This document shows positions 24,397-33,376 of a stretch of DNA of 64,000 nt, one piece after another. Location of the stretch: NCBI RefSeq assembly GCF_032922745.1, contig NZ_CP136693.1, positions 930,001 through 994,000 of the forward strand. Reading direction: 5' to 3'. Within the stretch, counting starts at the first letter, position 1, and each line of letters opens with the position of its first letter. The position numbers and the translations under genes were made by a program. Source of the DNA: Marinobacter salarius (GTDB lineage: Bacteria; Pseudomonadota; Gammaproteobacteria; Pseudomonadales; Oleiphilaceae). Below the pieces are notes generated by a model that made no database searches, was not told the DNA's origin, and saw only the letters and a program-made list of their open reading frames with translations.

Positions 24397-27162
24397 ATGT
24401 CCACTGCTACCCTGGCCGAGCCCGGCCAATCTGCCTCAACCAGCACTGCCTCCCTACAGGTTATTAAACGTAATGGCGCCCTGGTTGGATTCGACGCCAG
24501 CAAAATCAGTGTTGCCGTGACCAAAGTGTTTCTTGCCGTCGAAGGCGATGAAGCGGCAGGCTCGGCCCGTATTCACGATTCCGTGGAACAGGTTACCCAT
24601 CAGGTCATGCAGGCCATCAGCCGACGCTTGAAAGCCGGCGGCAAGGTGCACATTGAAGATATCCAGGACCAGGTGGAACTGGCGCTGATGCGGGCGGAGG
24701 AGCAGAAAGTGGCCCGCGCCTATGTACTCTACCGGGAGGCTCATGCCCAAGAGCGGGCCAGCCTGGCGCCGGTGGAGGCCCATCCCACGCTCACGGTGAA
24801 AAAAGCCAACGGTGAGGCCGCGCCGCTGGATCTGGGGCTGATGAAAGTCCAGGTGGAGCGTGCCAGCCAGGGATTGGAGGGCATCGATGGCGAATCACTG
24901 GTGGAAGGGGCGCTGCGGAACCTGTACGACGGTATCGCTGAGGAGGAGGTGCTGTCTGCGCTGATCATGACCGCCCGCGGCCGCATCGAGCAGGAACCGG
25001 ACTACAGTGCCGTAACTGCTCGTCTGCTGCTGGAACAACTCAGGCTGGAAACCGCGGCCGCCTTGAGCCTGCCCCTAAGTTTGCCGCTGGCGGAAATATA
25101 CCCGCAGGCCCTGAGCACCTTCATTGAGCAGGGTATCCACTACGAACTGCTCGACGAAGCCATGGCGGCGTTTGACCTGGAGCGGCTGGGTTCTGCCCTC
25201 AAGCCGGAGCGGGACCACCAGTTTGGTTTCCTCGGCCTGCAGACTCTCTACGACCGCTATTTCCTCAACTGGAAAGGTGACCGGCTGGAGTTGCCCCAGG
25301 TTTTCTTCATGCGCGTGTCCATGGGCCTGGCGTTGCAGGAAGATGACCCCAATGCCCGGGCCATTGAGTTCTACGACCTGTTGTCATCCTTCGACTACAT
25401 GGCCTCCACGCCGACCCTGTTCAACAGTGGTACCCGACATTCCCAGCTTTCATCCTGCTACCTCACCACCGTTCAGGATGATCTGGAGGGTATCTATGGT
25501 GCCATCCGCGACAACGCCATGCTGTCCAAGTGGGCCGGCGGCCTGGGTAACGACTGGACGCCAGTCAGGGCTTTGGGCTCCCACATCAAGGGTACCAACG
25601 GCAGCAGCCAGGGTGTGGTGCCATTCCTGAAAGTGGTGAACGACACGGCGGTGGCGGTGAATCAGGGCGGCAAGCGCAAGGGCGCCGTGTGCGCTTACCT
25701 GGAAAGCTGGCACCTGGATATTGAGGAGTTCCTGGAGCTACGCAAGAACACCGGCGATGAGCGTCGTCGTACCCACGACATGAACACCGCCAACTGGGTA
25801 CCGGACCTGCTGATCGAGCGCATGCGCAGTGATCAGGACTGGACCCTGTTCTCGCCAAACGACACTCCGGACTTGCATGACCTCTATGGCAACGCATTCC
25901 GGGAGCGGTACCAGGAATACGAGGCGATGGCGGCCATGGGCGAGATTACTCTGTTCAAGACGGTGTCCGCCAAACAGCTCTGGCGCAAGATGCTGACCGT
26001 GCTGTTCGAGACCGGTCATCCGTGGATCACCTTCAAGGACCCCTGCAACCTGCGCTCACCGCAGCAGCATCGGGGCGTGGTGCACAGCTCCAACCTGTGT
26101 ACCGAGATCACCCTGAACACCAGTGCGGATGAAATCGCCGTGTGCAACCTGGGGTCCATCAACCTGGCGGCCCATGTCCACAACGGTGAGCTGGATGTCC
26201 AGCGCCTCGAACGCACGGTCAATACTGCGGTCCGCATGCTCGATAACGTGGTCGACATCAATTACTACGCAGTGCCCCAGGCGAAGAGTTCCAATTTCAA
26301 GCATCGGCCCGTTGGTCTCGGCCTGATGGGCTTTCAGGATGCGTTGTATCGGCTCAACCTGCCCTACACCAGCGCGGAAGCGGTGGAGTTTGCCGATGTG
26401 GCGATGGAGCAGATCAGTTATTTCGCGATCCGGGCCTCGGCTGCGCTGGCCGGTGAACGCGGTGCCTACGAGACCTACGAAGGCTCATTGTGGCATCAGG
26501 GTATTCTGCCCATTGACTCCATCAACCTGTTGAAAGAGGCCCGTCACGACGGCGACCTGAGCCTGAATGCCAGCAGCCGACTGGACTGGACGGCGGTGCG
26601 GGAACTCATCGCCCGCAATGGCATGCGTAACAGCAATGTGATGGCCATTGCGCCAACGGCGACCATCTCCAACATCGTCGGTGTCTCCCAATCCATCGAA
26701 CCGGCGTACCAGAACCTGTTCGTGAAATCGAACCTCTCTGGCGAGTTCACGGTAGTCAATCCGTCGCTGGTCCGTGACCTGAAAGCAGAGGGCCTGTGGG
26801 ACAACGTGATGGTCAACGACCTCAAGTACTTCGATGGCAGCGTGCAGCAGATTGATCGCATTCCGGCGGAACTGAAGGCCCGCTACGCCACCGCCTTTGA
26901 GATCGATGCCCGCTGGCTGGTGGAGGCGGCGGCCAGGCGCCAGAAATGGCTGGACCAGGCCCAGAGCCTGAACCTTTACATGGCGGAACCCAGCGGCAAA
27001 AAGCTGGATGAGTTGTACCAGCTGGCCTGGGAACGGGGACTGAAAACCACCTATTACCTGCGTTCGCTGGGGGCCACGGGTGCCGAGAAAACCGCGCCGG
27101 TAGCGGCACCGCAGCCACAGGTATGCAGCATTGATGAGCCGGACTGCGAAGCCTGCCAGTAA
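24397..27162 (+). CDS. nrdA: Class Ia ribonucleotide reductase, alpha subunit
   Basis: Reduces ribonucleoside diphosphates to deoxyribonucleotides together with NrdB. The 921 residues begin with two ATP-cone domains (about residues 22-120 and 126-220), then the barrel with SSCYLTTV (first active Cys), NLCTEITLN (radical Cys and Glu) and VCNLGSIN (second active Cys), and a C-terminal Cys pair DCEACQ for thioredoxin reduction. The longer in-frame opening covers the riboswitch and is rejected; ATG 24397 has AGGAG 8 bases upstream. Control by NrdR boxes and B12 is described separately. Two cones resemble the Pseudomonas enzyme. Confidence 0.97.
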   Translation: MSTATLAEPGQSASTSTASLQVIKRNGALVGFDASKISVAVTKVFLAVEGDEAAGSARIHDSVEQVTHQVMQAISRRLKAGGKVHIEDIQDQVELALMRAEEQKVARAYVLYREAHAQERASLAPVEAHPTLTVKKANGEAAPLDLGLMKVQVERASQGLEGIDGESLVEGALRNLYDGIAEEEVLSALIMTARGRIEQEPDYSAVTARLLLEQLRLETAAALSLPLSLPLAEIYPQALSTFIEQGIHYELLDEAMAAFDLERLGSALKPERDHQFGFLGLQTLYDRYFLNWKGDRLELPQVFFMRVSMGLALQEDDPNARAIEFYDLLSSFDYMASTPTLFNSGTRHSQLSSCYLTTVQDDLEGIYGAIRDNAMLSKWAGGLGNDWTPVRALGSHIKGTNGSSQGVVPFLKVVNDTAVAVNQGGKRKGAVCAYLESWHLDIEEFLELRKNTGDERRRTHDMNTANWVPDLLIERMRSDQDWTLFSPNDTPDLHDLYGNAFRERYQEYEAMAAMGEITLFKTVSAKQLWRKMLTVLFETGHPWITFKDPCNLRSPQQHRGVVHSSNLCTEITLNTSADEIAVCNLGSINLAAHVHNGELDVQRLERTVNTAVRMLDNVVDINYYAVPQAKSSNFKHRPVGLGLMGFQDALYRLNLPYTSAEAVEFADVAMEQISYFAIRASAALAGERGAYETYEGSLWHQGILPIDSINLLKEARHDGDLSLNASSRLDWTAVRELIARNGMRNSNVMAIAPTATISNIVGVSQSIEPAYQNLFVKSNLSGEFTVVNPSLVRDLKAEGLWDNVMVNDLKYFDGSVQQIDRIPAELKARYATAFEIDARWLVEAAARRQKWLDQAQSLNLYMAEPSGKKLDELYQLAWERGLKTTYYLRSLGATGAEKTAPVAAPQPQVCSIDEPDCEACQ

Positions 27163-27196
27163 ATCCGACCGCCACCAAGATTCTAGAGGTAAACAG

Positions 27197-28255
27197 ATGC
27201 TTAACTGGGACGACGAACCAAACACCCAAACCTGCCCGGCTGCCCAGGAGGGTCCGGCCCCGGTCAATGTCGATGACAAGCGCGTTATCAACGGCGAAAC
27301 CGATATCAATCAGTTGGCACCCTTCAAGTACCCCTGGGCCTGGGAATACTTCATGAATGCCAACAAAAACCACTGGACGCCGCTGGACGTGAACATGGCT
27401 CAGGACGTTCACGACTACCACCATCGCCTGTCCGCGCCGGAAAAGCACGTGTATGAGAACGTGCTGGCGTACCTCACTACCTCCGACATCCTGGCGATGC
27501 GCAACATCGGCCTGGCGGTGATGGAGAAAATGAGCGCTCCGGAATTGCAGATTTACCAGGCGCGGCAGGTGTACGAGGAAGCCATGCACACCTGGGCCTA
27601 CCAGCACTGCATTGAAACCCTCAACCTGGACCAGAGCGAGATCTACAATCGCTATCGGGTGGTCCCAGCCATCAACGGCAAGATCCAGATGGCCAACCGC
27701 CGGCTGGATGCCGCCATGCGCTCTGACATGAACCTGCGCAACAAGGACGACCTGCAGGAGTTCATTATGTCCTACCTGTTCTTCGCAGCGGTCTTTGAGG
27801 GTGCCTGGTTCTACAACGGTTTCAGCCCCATCTTCGCCCTGCAGCGCCGGGGCCTGATGCGGGGCACCGGTGAGCAACTGCAGTACATCCTGCGGGACGA
27901 AGCCATGCACTTCTCGTTCGGGCTGAAAGTGGTGAACCAGATCCTGGAAGAGGAAAACATCACGCTGGACCCCAAAGCCGTGCGCGATATGTGGGACGAG
28001 TCCGAAGCCGCTGAAACCGCCTACGCCAACTACATCCTGCGGGACCCGATCCTGGGCTATTCCGCCGAGTACCACAGCGAGCAGTTCCGTTTTGTGGCCA
28101 ATCGCCGGGCCAGAACCGTTGGCCTGGACGAACCGTTCCCGGGCGCGAAGAACGTCTCACCCTGGCTGGATGAGCAGGCCACCCTGCGCAAAGAGAAGAA
28201 CTTTTTCGAAACCCGGGTCATCGAGTATCAGACCGGCGCGCAGTTGGAGTGGTAG
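27197..28255 (+). CDS. nrdB: Class Ia ribonucleotide reductase, beta subunit
   Basis: Diiron-tyrosyl radical subunit of 352 residues that generates the radical used by NrdA. Metal and radical residues appear in QVYEEAMHTWAYQH (Glu-x2-His and the Tyr four residues later, equivalent to E. coli Y122). Further metal residues are in AAVFEGAWFYNGF and RDEAMHFSFG. The presence of Tyr supports class Ia rather than Ic. The start at ATG 27197 has AGAGG 7 bases upstream, 34 bp after nrdA. The C terminus (GAQLEW) is the tail that docks on NrdA. Confidence 0.97.
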   Translation: MLNWDDEPNTQTCPAAQEGPAPVNVDDKRVINGETDINQLAPFKYPWAWEYFMNANKNHWTPLDVNMAQDVHDYHHRLSAPEKHVYENVLAYLTTSDILAMRNIGLAVMEKMSAPELQIYQARQVYEEAMHTWAYQHCIETLNLDQSEIYNRYRVVPAINGKIQMANRRLDAAMRSDMNLRNKDDLQEFIMSYLFFAAVFEGAWFYNGFSPIFALQRRGLMRGTGEQLQYILRDEAMHFSFGLKVVNQILEEENITLDPKAVRDMWDESEAAETAYANYILRDPILGYSAEYHSEQFRFVANRRARTVGLDEPFPGAKNVSPWLDEQATLRKEKNFFETRVIEYQTGAQLEW

Positions 28256-28287
28256 CAACTTACTGACCTTCAGTTCGGCGGGCTGGC

Positions 28288-28303
28288 CGGCACTTACGTG
28301 CCG
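28288..28303. terminator. Hairpin between convergent nrdB and GMC gene
   Basis: CGGCAC-TTAC-GTGCCG is a perfect 6-4-6 palindrome containing the stop codon of the minus-strand oxidoreductase. It has no long T run on either side, so its action as a terminator is uncertain. Confidence 0.35.
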
Positions 28304-29961
28304 TTCAGAATCCAGCCTGCCGCTTTCTCCGCAATCATCAGTGTGGGGGAGTTGGTATTACCGCTGGTGATGGTCGGCATGACACCGGCATCCACCACGC
28401 GCAGGCCGGCGACGCCACGAACTCTGAGGTAAGGGTCGACGACTGCCATGTCGTCGTCTGCCCGCCCCATGCGGGTGGTTCCCACAGGGTGAAAAATCGT
28501 GGTGCCGATGTCTCCCGCCAACCGGGTAAGTTCCTCATCGGTCTGGTACTGAAGACCCGGCTTGAACTCTTCCGGCTCATACTTGGCCAATGCCTGTTGC
28601 TCTGCAATGCGGCGCGTTACCCGAAGGGAATCCGCCGCGACCTTACGGTCTTCCTCGGTGTTCAGATAGTTGGGGGCAATTGCGGGCTTGATTCTGGAGT
28701 CCCGGCTACGAATACGCACGGTACCGCGGCTCGTTGGGTTGAGGTTACAAACGCTGGCGGTAATGGCTGGAAAGTCATGCAAAGGCTGGCCAAATGCCTC
28801 CAGACTCAATGGCTGAACATGGTATTGGATGTTGGCGTGCTCATATTCTTCGGAACTGCGGGTAAACAGACAGAGTTGGGAGGGGGCCATGCTCATGGGG
28901 CCGGAGCGGGTAAGCAAATACTCCAACCCAATTCGTGCCTTGCCAACCAGTGAGTTAGCCATGGTGTTCAGGGTCTTCGCGCCCCGAACCTTGTAGACCG
29001 ATCGAATCTGCAGGTGATCCTGAAGATTCTCGCCGACGCCGGGCAAGTCGGCAACAACCGGGATATCGTGCTCCCGAAGCAGATCCGCGGGGCCAATGCC
29101 CGACAACTGCAGCAACTGGGGGGATCCGATAGCGCCGGCTGAGAGGATGACCTCGCGACGTGCGTGGGCGGTAATTTCCCCCTCCCCCGGTCGTTCCACA
29201 CGTACGCCGGTGCATCGGGGCTTTTCACCGGCCACCATGTCCAGCGCCATGACATGGGTGGAGTGCCACAGTGTCAGGTTAGGGCGCGTCTTGGCTGGCC
29301 GCAGGAACGCCTTTGAGGTATTCCAGCGCCAGCCGGAGCGCTGGTTGACTTCGAAGTAGTCAACGCCCTCGTTGTCGCCGCGGTTGAAGTCCCGGGTTCG
29401 GGGAATGCCAGCCTGAACGCAGGCGCTGGCAAAGTCCTCCAGAACGGTCCATTTCAGCCGTTGATGCTCGATCCGCCACTCACCGCCGTGGCCGTGGTAA
29501 TGCCCGTGTTCGGGATCGGCGTCGCCCTCTTCGTCCAACCGGTAGTGATCTTCATGACGCATAAAGTCGGGCAGGCAGTTATCCCATGCCCACGCCTGCT
29601 CCCCGGTAACATCGGCCCAGTGATTGTAATCCCGGGCCTGGCCACGAATGTAAAGCATGCCATTGATGCTGGAGCAGCCACCCAGGGTTTTCCCCCTGGG
29701 GTAGATCAGTGATCGACCATTCAGGCCGGGGTCCGGCTCGGTGCGAAAGCGCCAGTCAGTGCGCGGATTGTCGATGCAATAAAGGTAGCCCACTGGAATA
29801 TGGATCCAGTGGTAATTGTCACGACCACCCGCCTCGATCAGCAGCACCCGGTTGGCCGGGTCGGCGCTCAGACGGTTGGCCAGCAGGCAGCCGGCAGAGC
29901 CGGCTCCGACAACGATGTAATCAAACTCGTGCTGCCCGTGTGCATTGTTGTTATTGGACAT
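28294..29961 (-). CDS. GMC-family alcohol/choline dehydrogenase-like oxidoreductase
   Basis: FAD-dependent oxidoreductase of 555 residues. The ADP-binding GAGSAGCLLANRL lies near residue 18; the GMC signatures are PRGKTLGGCSSINGMLYIRG and ILSAGAIGSPQLLQLSGIGP; the catalytic His is in FHPVGTTRMG and the Asn in SGNTNSPTLMIAEKA. An unusual His/Glu-rich stretch (about residues 142-163, containing HGHYHGHGG) may bind metal. It follows mmsA by 27 bp in the same direction, so it likely oxidises an alcohol to the aldehyde used by MmsA. Choline is less likely because a separate BetA is encoded at 49704. Confidence 0.9.
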   Translation of the reverse strand: MSNNNNAHGQHEFDYIVVGAGSAGCLLANRLSADPANRVLLIEAGGRDNYHWIHIPVGYLYCIDNPRTDWRFRTEPDPGLNGRSLIYPRGKTLGGCSSINGMLYIRGQARDYNHWADVTGEQAWAWDNCLPDFMRHEDHYRLDEEGDADPEHGHYHGHGGEWRIEHQRLKWTVLEDFASACVQAGIPRTRDFNRGDNEGVDYFEVNQRSGWRWNTSKAFLRPAKTRPNLTLWHSTHVMALDMVAGEKPRCTGVRVERPGEGEITAHARREVILSAGAIGSPQLLQLSGIGPADLLREHDIPVVADLPGVGENLQDHLQIRSVYKVRGAKTLNTMANSLVGKARIGLEYLLTRSGPMSMAPSQLCLFTRSSEEYEHANIQYHVQPLSLEAFGQPLHDFPAITASVCNLNPTSRGTVRIRSRDSRIKPAIAPNYLNTEEDRKVAADSLRVTRRIAEQQALAKYEPEEFKPGLQYQTDEELTRLAGDIGTTIFHPVGTTRMGRADDDMAVVDPYLRVRGVAGLRVVDAGVMPTITSGNTNSPTLMIAEKAAGWILNGT

Positions 29962-29988
29962 GGTCTGTCTCCCGGACTGGTTTGCGTG

Positions 29989-31500
29989 TTACTTGGCGGT
30001 TGGCATCACGAATTCGGCACCGCCATCGATGGAGTCTGACCAGCGCTGCATAATGGATTTCTGCCGAGTGTAAAATTTTACGCCCTCTTCACCGTAGGCA
30101 TGGGTGTCGCCAAACATCGAGCGTTTCCAGCCACCGAATCCGTGCCAGGCCATGGGAACCGGAATGGGCACGTTGATACCGACCATACCAATCTGAATGC
30201 GACGGCCAAACTCACGGGCGACGCTGCCGCTCTCAGTGAAACAGCTGACACCGTTGCCAAATTCATGATCATTGATCAAACGGATGGCGGTCGCAACATC
30301 GGGAACCCGCACACAGGCGAGCACTGGTCCGAAGATCTCTTCCCGGTAAATCGTCATCTCCGGAGTCACATGATCAAACAGCGTGCCACCCATCCAGAAA
30401 CCTTCGTCGCAGCCTTCGCCCGTTGACGCTGCATCGAAGTCGCGGCCGTCGACCACCAGTTCAGCGCCTTCCGCAACACCCTTATCAATATAACCGGTAA
30501 TGCGCTGGTGAGCGCCGGCACTGACAATCGGACCCATTTCGGCGTCCAGTTCCATGCCGTTCCTGACCTTTAGGCTGCGTGCCTTCTCTGCCAGCCTGGG
30601 GATCAGTTTGTCAGCGACATCACCGACCAGAACCGCCACGCTGATTGCCATGCAACGTTCGCCGGCACTTCCATACCCAGCGCCAATGAGCGCATCCACG
30701 GCTTTGTCCAGATCGGCATCGGGCATAACCACCATGTGGTTCTTGGCTCCGCCGAGGGCCTGAATGCGCTTGCCATGACGGGCGCCATTTTCATAGATCA
30801 GATTGGCAATCGGAGTGGAGCCGACAAAACTCAGTGCCATAACGTCCGGGTGCTCAATGAGCGCTTCCACCGCACCCTTGTCACCCTGCACCACATTGAA
30901 CACGCCGTCGGGCAGACCAGCCTGTTTGAGCAGGTCAGCGAGCATCAGTGACGCACTGGGGTCGATCGGGCTGGGCTTGAGCACAAAGGTATTGCCGGCT
31001 GCGATCGCCACCGGGAACATCCACATGGGCACCATCACCGGGAAGTTGAACGGCGTAATACCAGCGACCACGCCCAGGGGCTGGCGGGTCGTCCAGTTAT
31101 CGATACCGGTACTGACCTGCTCGGTATAGTCGCCTTTAAGAAGCTGGGGAATACCGCAGGCGAACTCCACGATATCAATCCCCCGGGCGACTTCCCCCTG
31201 AGCGTCGGTAAAGACCTTGCCATGTTCGCGAGTAATCGCTTCGGCCAGTTCGTCTTTGTGCTGGTTAAGCAGTTGCAGAAACCTGAACATGACACGTGCA
31301 CGACGAATCGGCGGGGTGTCCGCCCAGCTTGGGAAGGCGGCAGACGCAGCGGCCACGGCCTGATCTACATCATCGCGGTTGGCAAGAGCAGTCTGGCCTG
31401 AGACCTTGCCGGTAGCGGGATTGAATACGTCCTGCGTTTGGCCGGAGCTGCCTTCTGAAATTTGCCCATTGATATAATGCTGGATCGTTGGATTGCTCAT
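29989..31500 (-). CDS. mmsA: CoA-acylating methylmalonate-semialdehyde dehydrogenase
   Basis: Aldehyde dehydrogenase of 503 residues that oxidises methylmalonate or malonate semialdehyde to propionyl- or acetyl-CoA. Diagnostic segments are ITPFNFPVMVPMWMFP, ALGGAKNHMVVMPDAD (Asn replaces the usual general-base Glu of hydrolytic ALDHs) and GSAGERCMAISVAV with the catalytic Cys. It usually serves valine or beta-alanine catabolism. Here, transcribed with a GMC oxidase and divergent from a LysR gene, it may belong to an alcohol-to-acyl-CoA route. Confidence 0.94.
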   Translation of the reverse strand: MSNPTIQHYINGQISEGSSGQTQDVFNPATGKVSGQTALANRDDVDQAVAAASAAFPSWADTPPIRRARVMFRFLQLLNQHKDELAEAITREHGKVFTDAQGEVARGIDIVEFACGIPQLLKGDYTEQVSTGIDNWTTRQPLGVVAGITPFNFPVMVPMWMFPVAIAAGNTFVLKPSPIDPSASLMLADLLKQAGLPDGVFNVVQGDKGAVEALIEHPDVMALSFVGSTPIANLIYENGARHGKRIQALGGAKNHMVVMPDADLDKAVDALIGAGYGSAGERCMAISVAVLVGDVADKLIPRLAEKARSLKVRNGMELDAEMGPIVSAGAHQRITGYIDKGVAEGAELVVDGRDFDAASTGEGCDEGFWMGGTLFDHVTPEMTIYREEIFGPVLACVRVPDVATAIRLINDHEFGNGVSCFTESGSVAREFGRRIQIGMVGINVPIPVPMAWHGFGGWKRSMFGDTHAYGEEGVKFYTRQKSIMQRWSDSIDGGAEFVMPTAK

Positions 31501-31644
31501 GGTTGCCTTTTCCTGTTTTTGATTCAGTTTGTTGTAAGTGTTCTGGAAGCCCTTAATCAGGGCATTCGTCGTTGTTGGATAAGGATTGAACAGATAATTT
31601 ACGATCGCTCAGGCATCGAAGCAATTGAGTTATTCTAAATCATG

Positions 31645-31663
31645 ATATAAGTATTGCTTATAT
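31645..31663 (+). promoter_or_regulatory. Candidate LysR operator
   Basis: A perfect 7-5-7 inverted repeat ATATAAG-TATTG-CTTATAT contains the T-N11-A form preferred by LysR-type regulators. It lies 25 bases before the LysR gene start and 145 bases from mmsA on the other strand. The protein encoded next door is the obvious ligand. Confidence 0.55.
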
Positions 31664-31688
31664 TGTGACTCAGGAGGGGGAAACGGCT

Positions 31689-32657
31689 ATGCAACACTTG
31701 CAGGGATTACGTGCCTTTGTGTCTGTGGCTCGTGAGGGAAGTGTTTCCAGGGCTGCCGAGCGACTGCATCTGACACAGCCGGCCGTGAGCCTGAAATTGA
31801 AACAGCTACAGGATGATCTTGGCCTCAGGCTTTTTCGGCGTAAGCCGCAGGGGTTGGTGCTGAGCGCTGATGGTCACAACCTGTTGCCGGTGGCAGAAAA
31901 GGCGTTGGCGGGAATAGCCGCATTTGAGCAAAGCGCCCAGGCATTGCACAGCACTGTTCGCGGACGCCTTAAGATAGGCACCATCGTGGATCCGGAATTT
32001 ATCCGTCTGGGGTCGTTTCTACACCAATTGGTGGCTCGCGCGCCCCAACTTGAAACCGAGCTGCATCAGGGGATGAGTGGCCGGGTTCTGGAACAGGTCC
32101 GTAATGGCAGCCTGGACGTTGGTTTTTTTCTTGCCCCGCCAGGTCTGGGCGCTGGACAGTCATCGCCAGAGTTAATGTACAGAGAGCTGACCCGGTTTGA
32201 CTATCACGTTATTGCACCGGCGGGATGGGCGTCACGGGTGGCGGACAGTCGCTGGTCGAGCCTCGCCGGGCTGCCCTGGATCGTGACGCCGCCGGATTCA
32301 GTGCACAATCGGTTATTGGCTGACGCAATGGAGCCTCACGGATTGGTTCCAAATGGCGTTGCACAGGTCGACCAGGAAGCCTGCATGCTGGACCTGGTCA
32401 GGGCGGGCGTCGGGCTCAGCCTGGCCCGGGATGCCCTGGCGATGGCAGAGCGACAGGAACGGGGGCTGGTCGTTGTGGAAGGCGTGCGTATCCCCTGTGC
32501 CCTGAGTTTTATCTGGCGCAAGGACCGGGAGGACGAGCTGGTGATTGCAGAGGCGCTGGAGGCTCTTGCCGGTGTGTGGTTGTTTGATACCCTCGATGCT
32601 GCCGAATCCGCCAAGGTTGGCGGTACGAGGCCTAATGATGAAAAGGTCGGTCCGTAA
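31689..32657 (+). CDS. LysR-family transcriptional regulator
   Basis: LysR-type regulator of 322 residues: N-terminal winged helix (LRAFVSVAREGSVSRAAERLHLTQPAVSLKLKQLQDDLG) and a type 2 periplasmic-binding-like effector domain from about residue 90. ATG 31689 is preferred over the upstream in-frame GTG because of AGGAGG at 31672-31677. Divergent from mmsA and the GMC gene, with an inverted repeat between them, so it probably controls that pair. Effector unknown. Confidence 0.92.
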   Translation: MQHLQGLRAFVSVAREGSVSRAAERLHLTQPAVSLKLKQLQDDLGLRLFRRKPQGLVLSADGHNLLPVAEKALAGIAAFEQSAQALHSTVRGRLKIGTIVDPEFIRLGSFLHQLVARAPQLETELHQGMSGRVLEQVRNGSLDVGFFLAPPGLGAGQSSPELMYRELTRFDYHVIAPAGWASRVADSRWSSLAGLPWIVTPPDSVHNRLLADAMEPHGLVPNGVAQVDQEACMLDLVRAGVGLSLARDALAMAERQERGLVVVEGVRIPCALSFIWRKDREDELVIAEALEALAGVWLFDTLDAAESAKVGGTRPNDEKVGP

Positions 32658-32722
32658 GTCAGGTAGCATTCATGGCTGGCGTCAGAAAGACCACGAGGCG
32701 AACAGGGCGCTGAAACTTTTTT

Positions 32723-32747
32723 GGAATAAACGCCAGGCTCAGCCGTC
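32723..32747 (+). promoter_or_regulatory. ECF-type promoter (GGAATAAA-N13-CGTC)
   Basis: The -35-like GGAATAAA at 32723-32730 and -10-like CGTC at 32744-32747 have the same spacing as the two motifs between the subtilase and sigma genes at 35728-35786. It lies 47 bases upstream of the Ala-rich protein start. Assignment to the ECF sigma factor at 35818 is inference from the shared motif. Confidence 0.6.
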
Positions 32748-32794
32748 TCCCTGATGAAAGCCACCCGAAACGGGTAAATCAGGAGGACGTAACC

Positions 32795-33307
32795 ATGAAA
32801 AAGCATGTACTGACATTCGCAATCTGTTCCATTCTTTCCACCGGCGTTTTCGCCGCAGAAGGGTCTGGCGCGGCCAATGCAAACGCGCAGGCTGAGAACA
32901 ACATGAGTGCGGAAGCCAGCACCCGCAACGGTGTTTCCGCGAATGGTGGTGCCTCTGCAAGCGCAGAGGGCAGTGTCAACGGCGAAGCCGCTCGAGACGA
33001 AGCTGCCGACCAACGCCAGGCGGCCAGCGAAGAAGCCCGTGGAAGGGCCGATCAGGCAGTCAGCGCCGGCGTTGAAACCGGCGAGAAAGTGCGAGCAACC
33101 GCCGATGCCACAGCGGACACGGCTCGCGATGAAGTTGGTGAGAAGCGCGAACAGGCGCAAGAGCGCATGAATGAGACCCGAAATGCCGAGATTCGCGCTG
33201 AAACCAATCAGCAGATCGGAACGTCTGTATCTGACAGCGTCCGGAGTGAAGTGCAGAACACCGTCAAGGGGACCGTGAAAGGGTCCGGCAGTGGCGGCCT
33301 GCTATAA
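32795..33307 (+). CDS. Exported Ala/Glu-rich low-complexity protein
   Basis: Protein of 170 residues with a clear signal peptide (residues 1-20, ending STGVFA). The mature part is almost free of bulky hydrophobics and rich in Ala, Glu, Asn, Arg and Gly, with heptad-like charged repeats (RDEAADQRQAASEEARGRAD). It resembles LEA-like or coiled-coil stress proteins more than an enzyme. It ends in VKGTVKGSGSGGLL. AGGAGG precedes the ATG. It has an ECF-type promoter and is followed by a terminator and the barrel gene. No family recognised; a periplasmic protectant or adhesin-like role is speculation. Confidence 0.85.
   Translation: MKKHVLTFAICSILSTGVFAAEGSGAANANAQAENNMSAEASTRNGVSANGGASASAEGSVNGEAARDEAADQRQAASEEARGRADQAVSAGVETGEKVRATADATADTARDEVGEKREQAQERMNETRNAEIRAETNQQIGTSVSDSVRSEVQNTVKGTVKGSGSGGLL
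33218..33241 (+). promoter_or_regulatory. Weak candidate ECF promoter for the barrel gene
   Basis: GGAAC at 33218-33222, 15 bases, then CGTC at 33238-33241, inside the end of the Ala-rich gene. The spacer is one base shorter than in the other three sites and the start codon is 136 bases away. It could serve the barrel gene, which otherwise sits behind a terminator. Confidence 0.3.
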
Positions 33308-33323
33308 CCACTCCTCCAGACTC

Positions 33324-33351
33324 GCCGGGCCATAGGGCCCGGCTTTCTTTT
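33324..33351 (+). terminator. Intrinsic terminator after Ala-rich gene
   Basis: GCCGGGCC and GGGCCCGGC form a strong GC stem with a short loop, followed by TTTCTTTT. It is only 25 bases from the barrel gene start, so that gene needs read-through or an internal promoter. Confidence 0.8.
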
Positions 33352-33376
33352 GGACGCCCAAGTGAAAGGAGCAGAC

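Noticed and set aside
26822..28075. Minus-strand frame of 417 codons opposite nrdA/nrdB
   Set aside because: The plus-strand products are unmistakable RNR subunits; the opposite frame has no family features.
28294..29961. Second betA (choline dehydrogenase)
   Set aside because: The true betA lies in betIBA at 49704; this copy pairs with mmsA and has a divergent His-rich insert, so only the GMC family is assigned.
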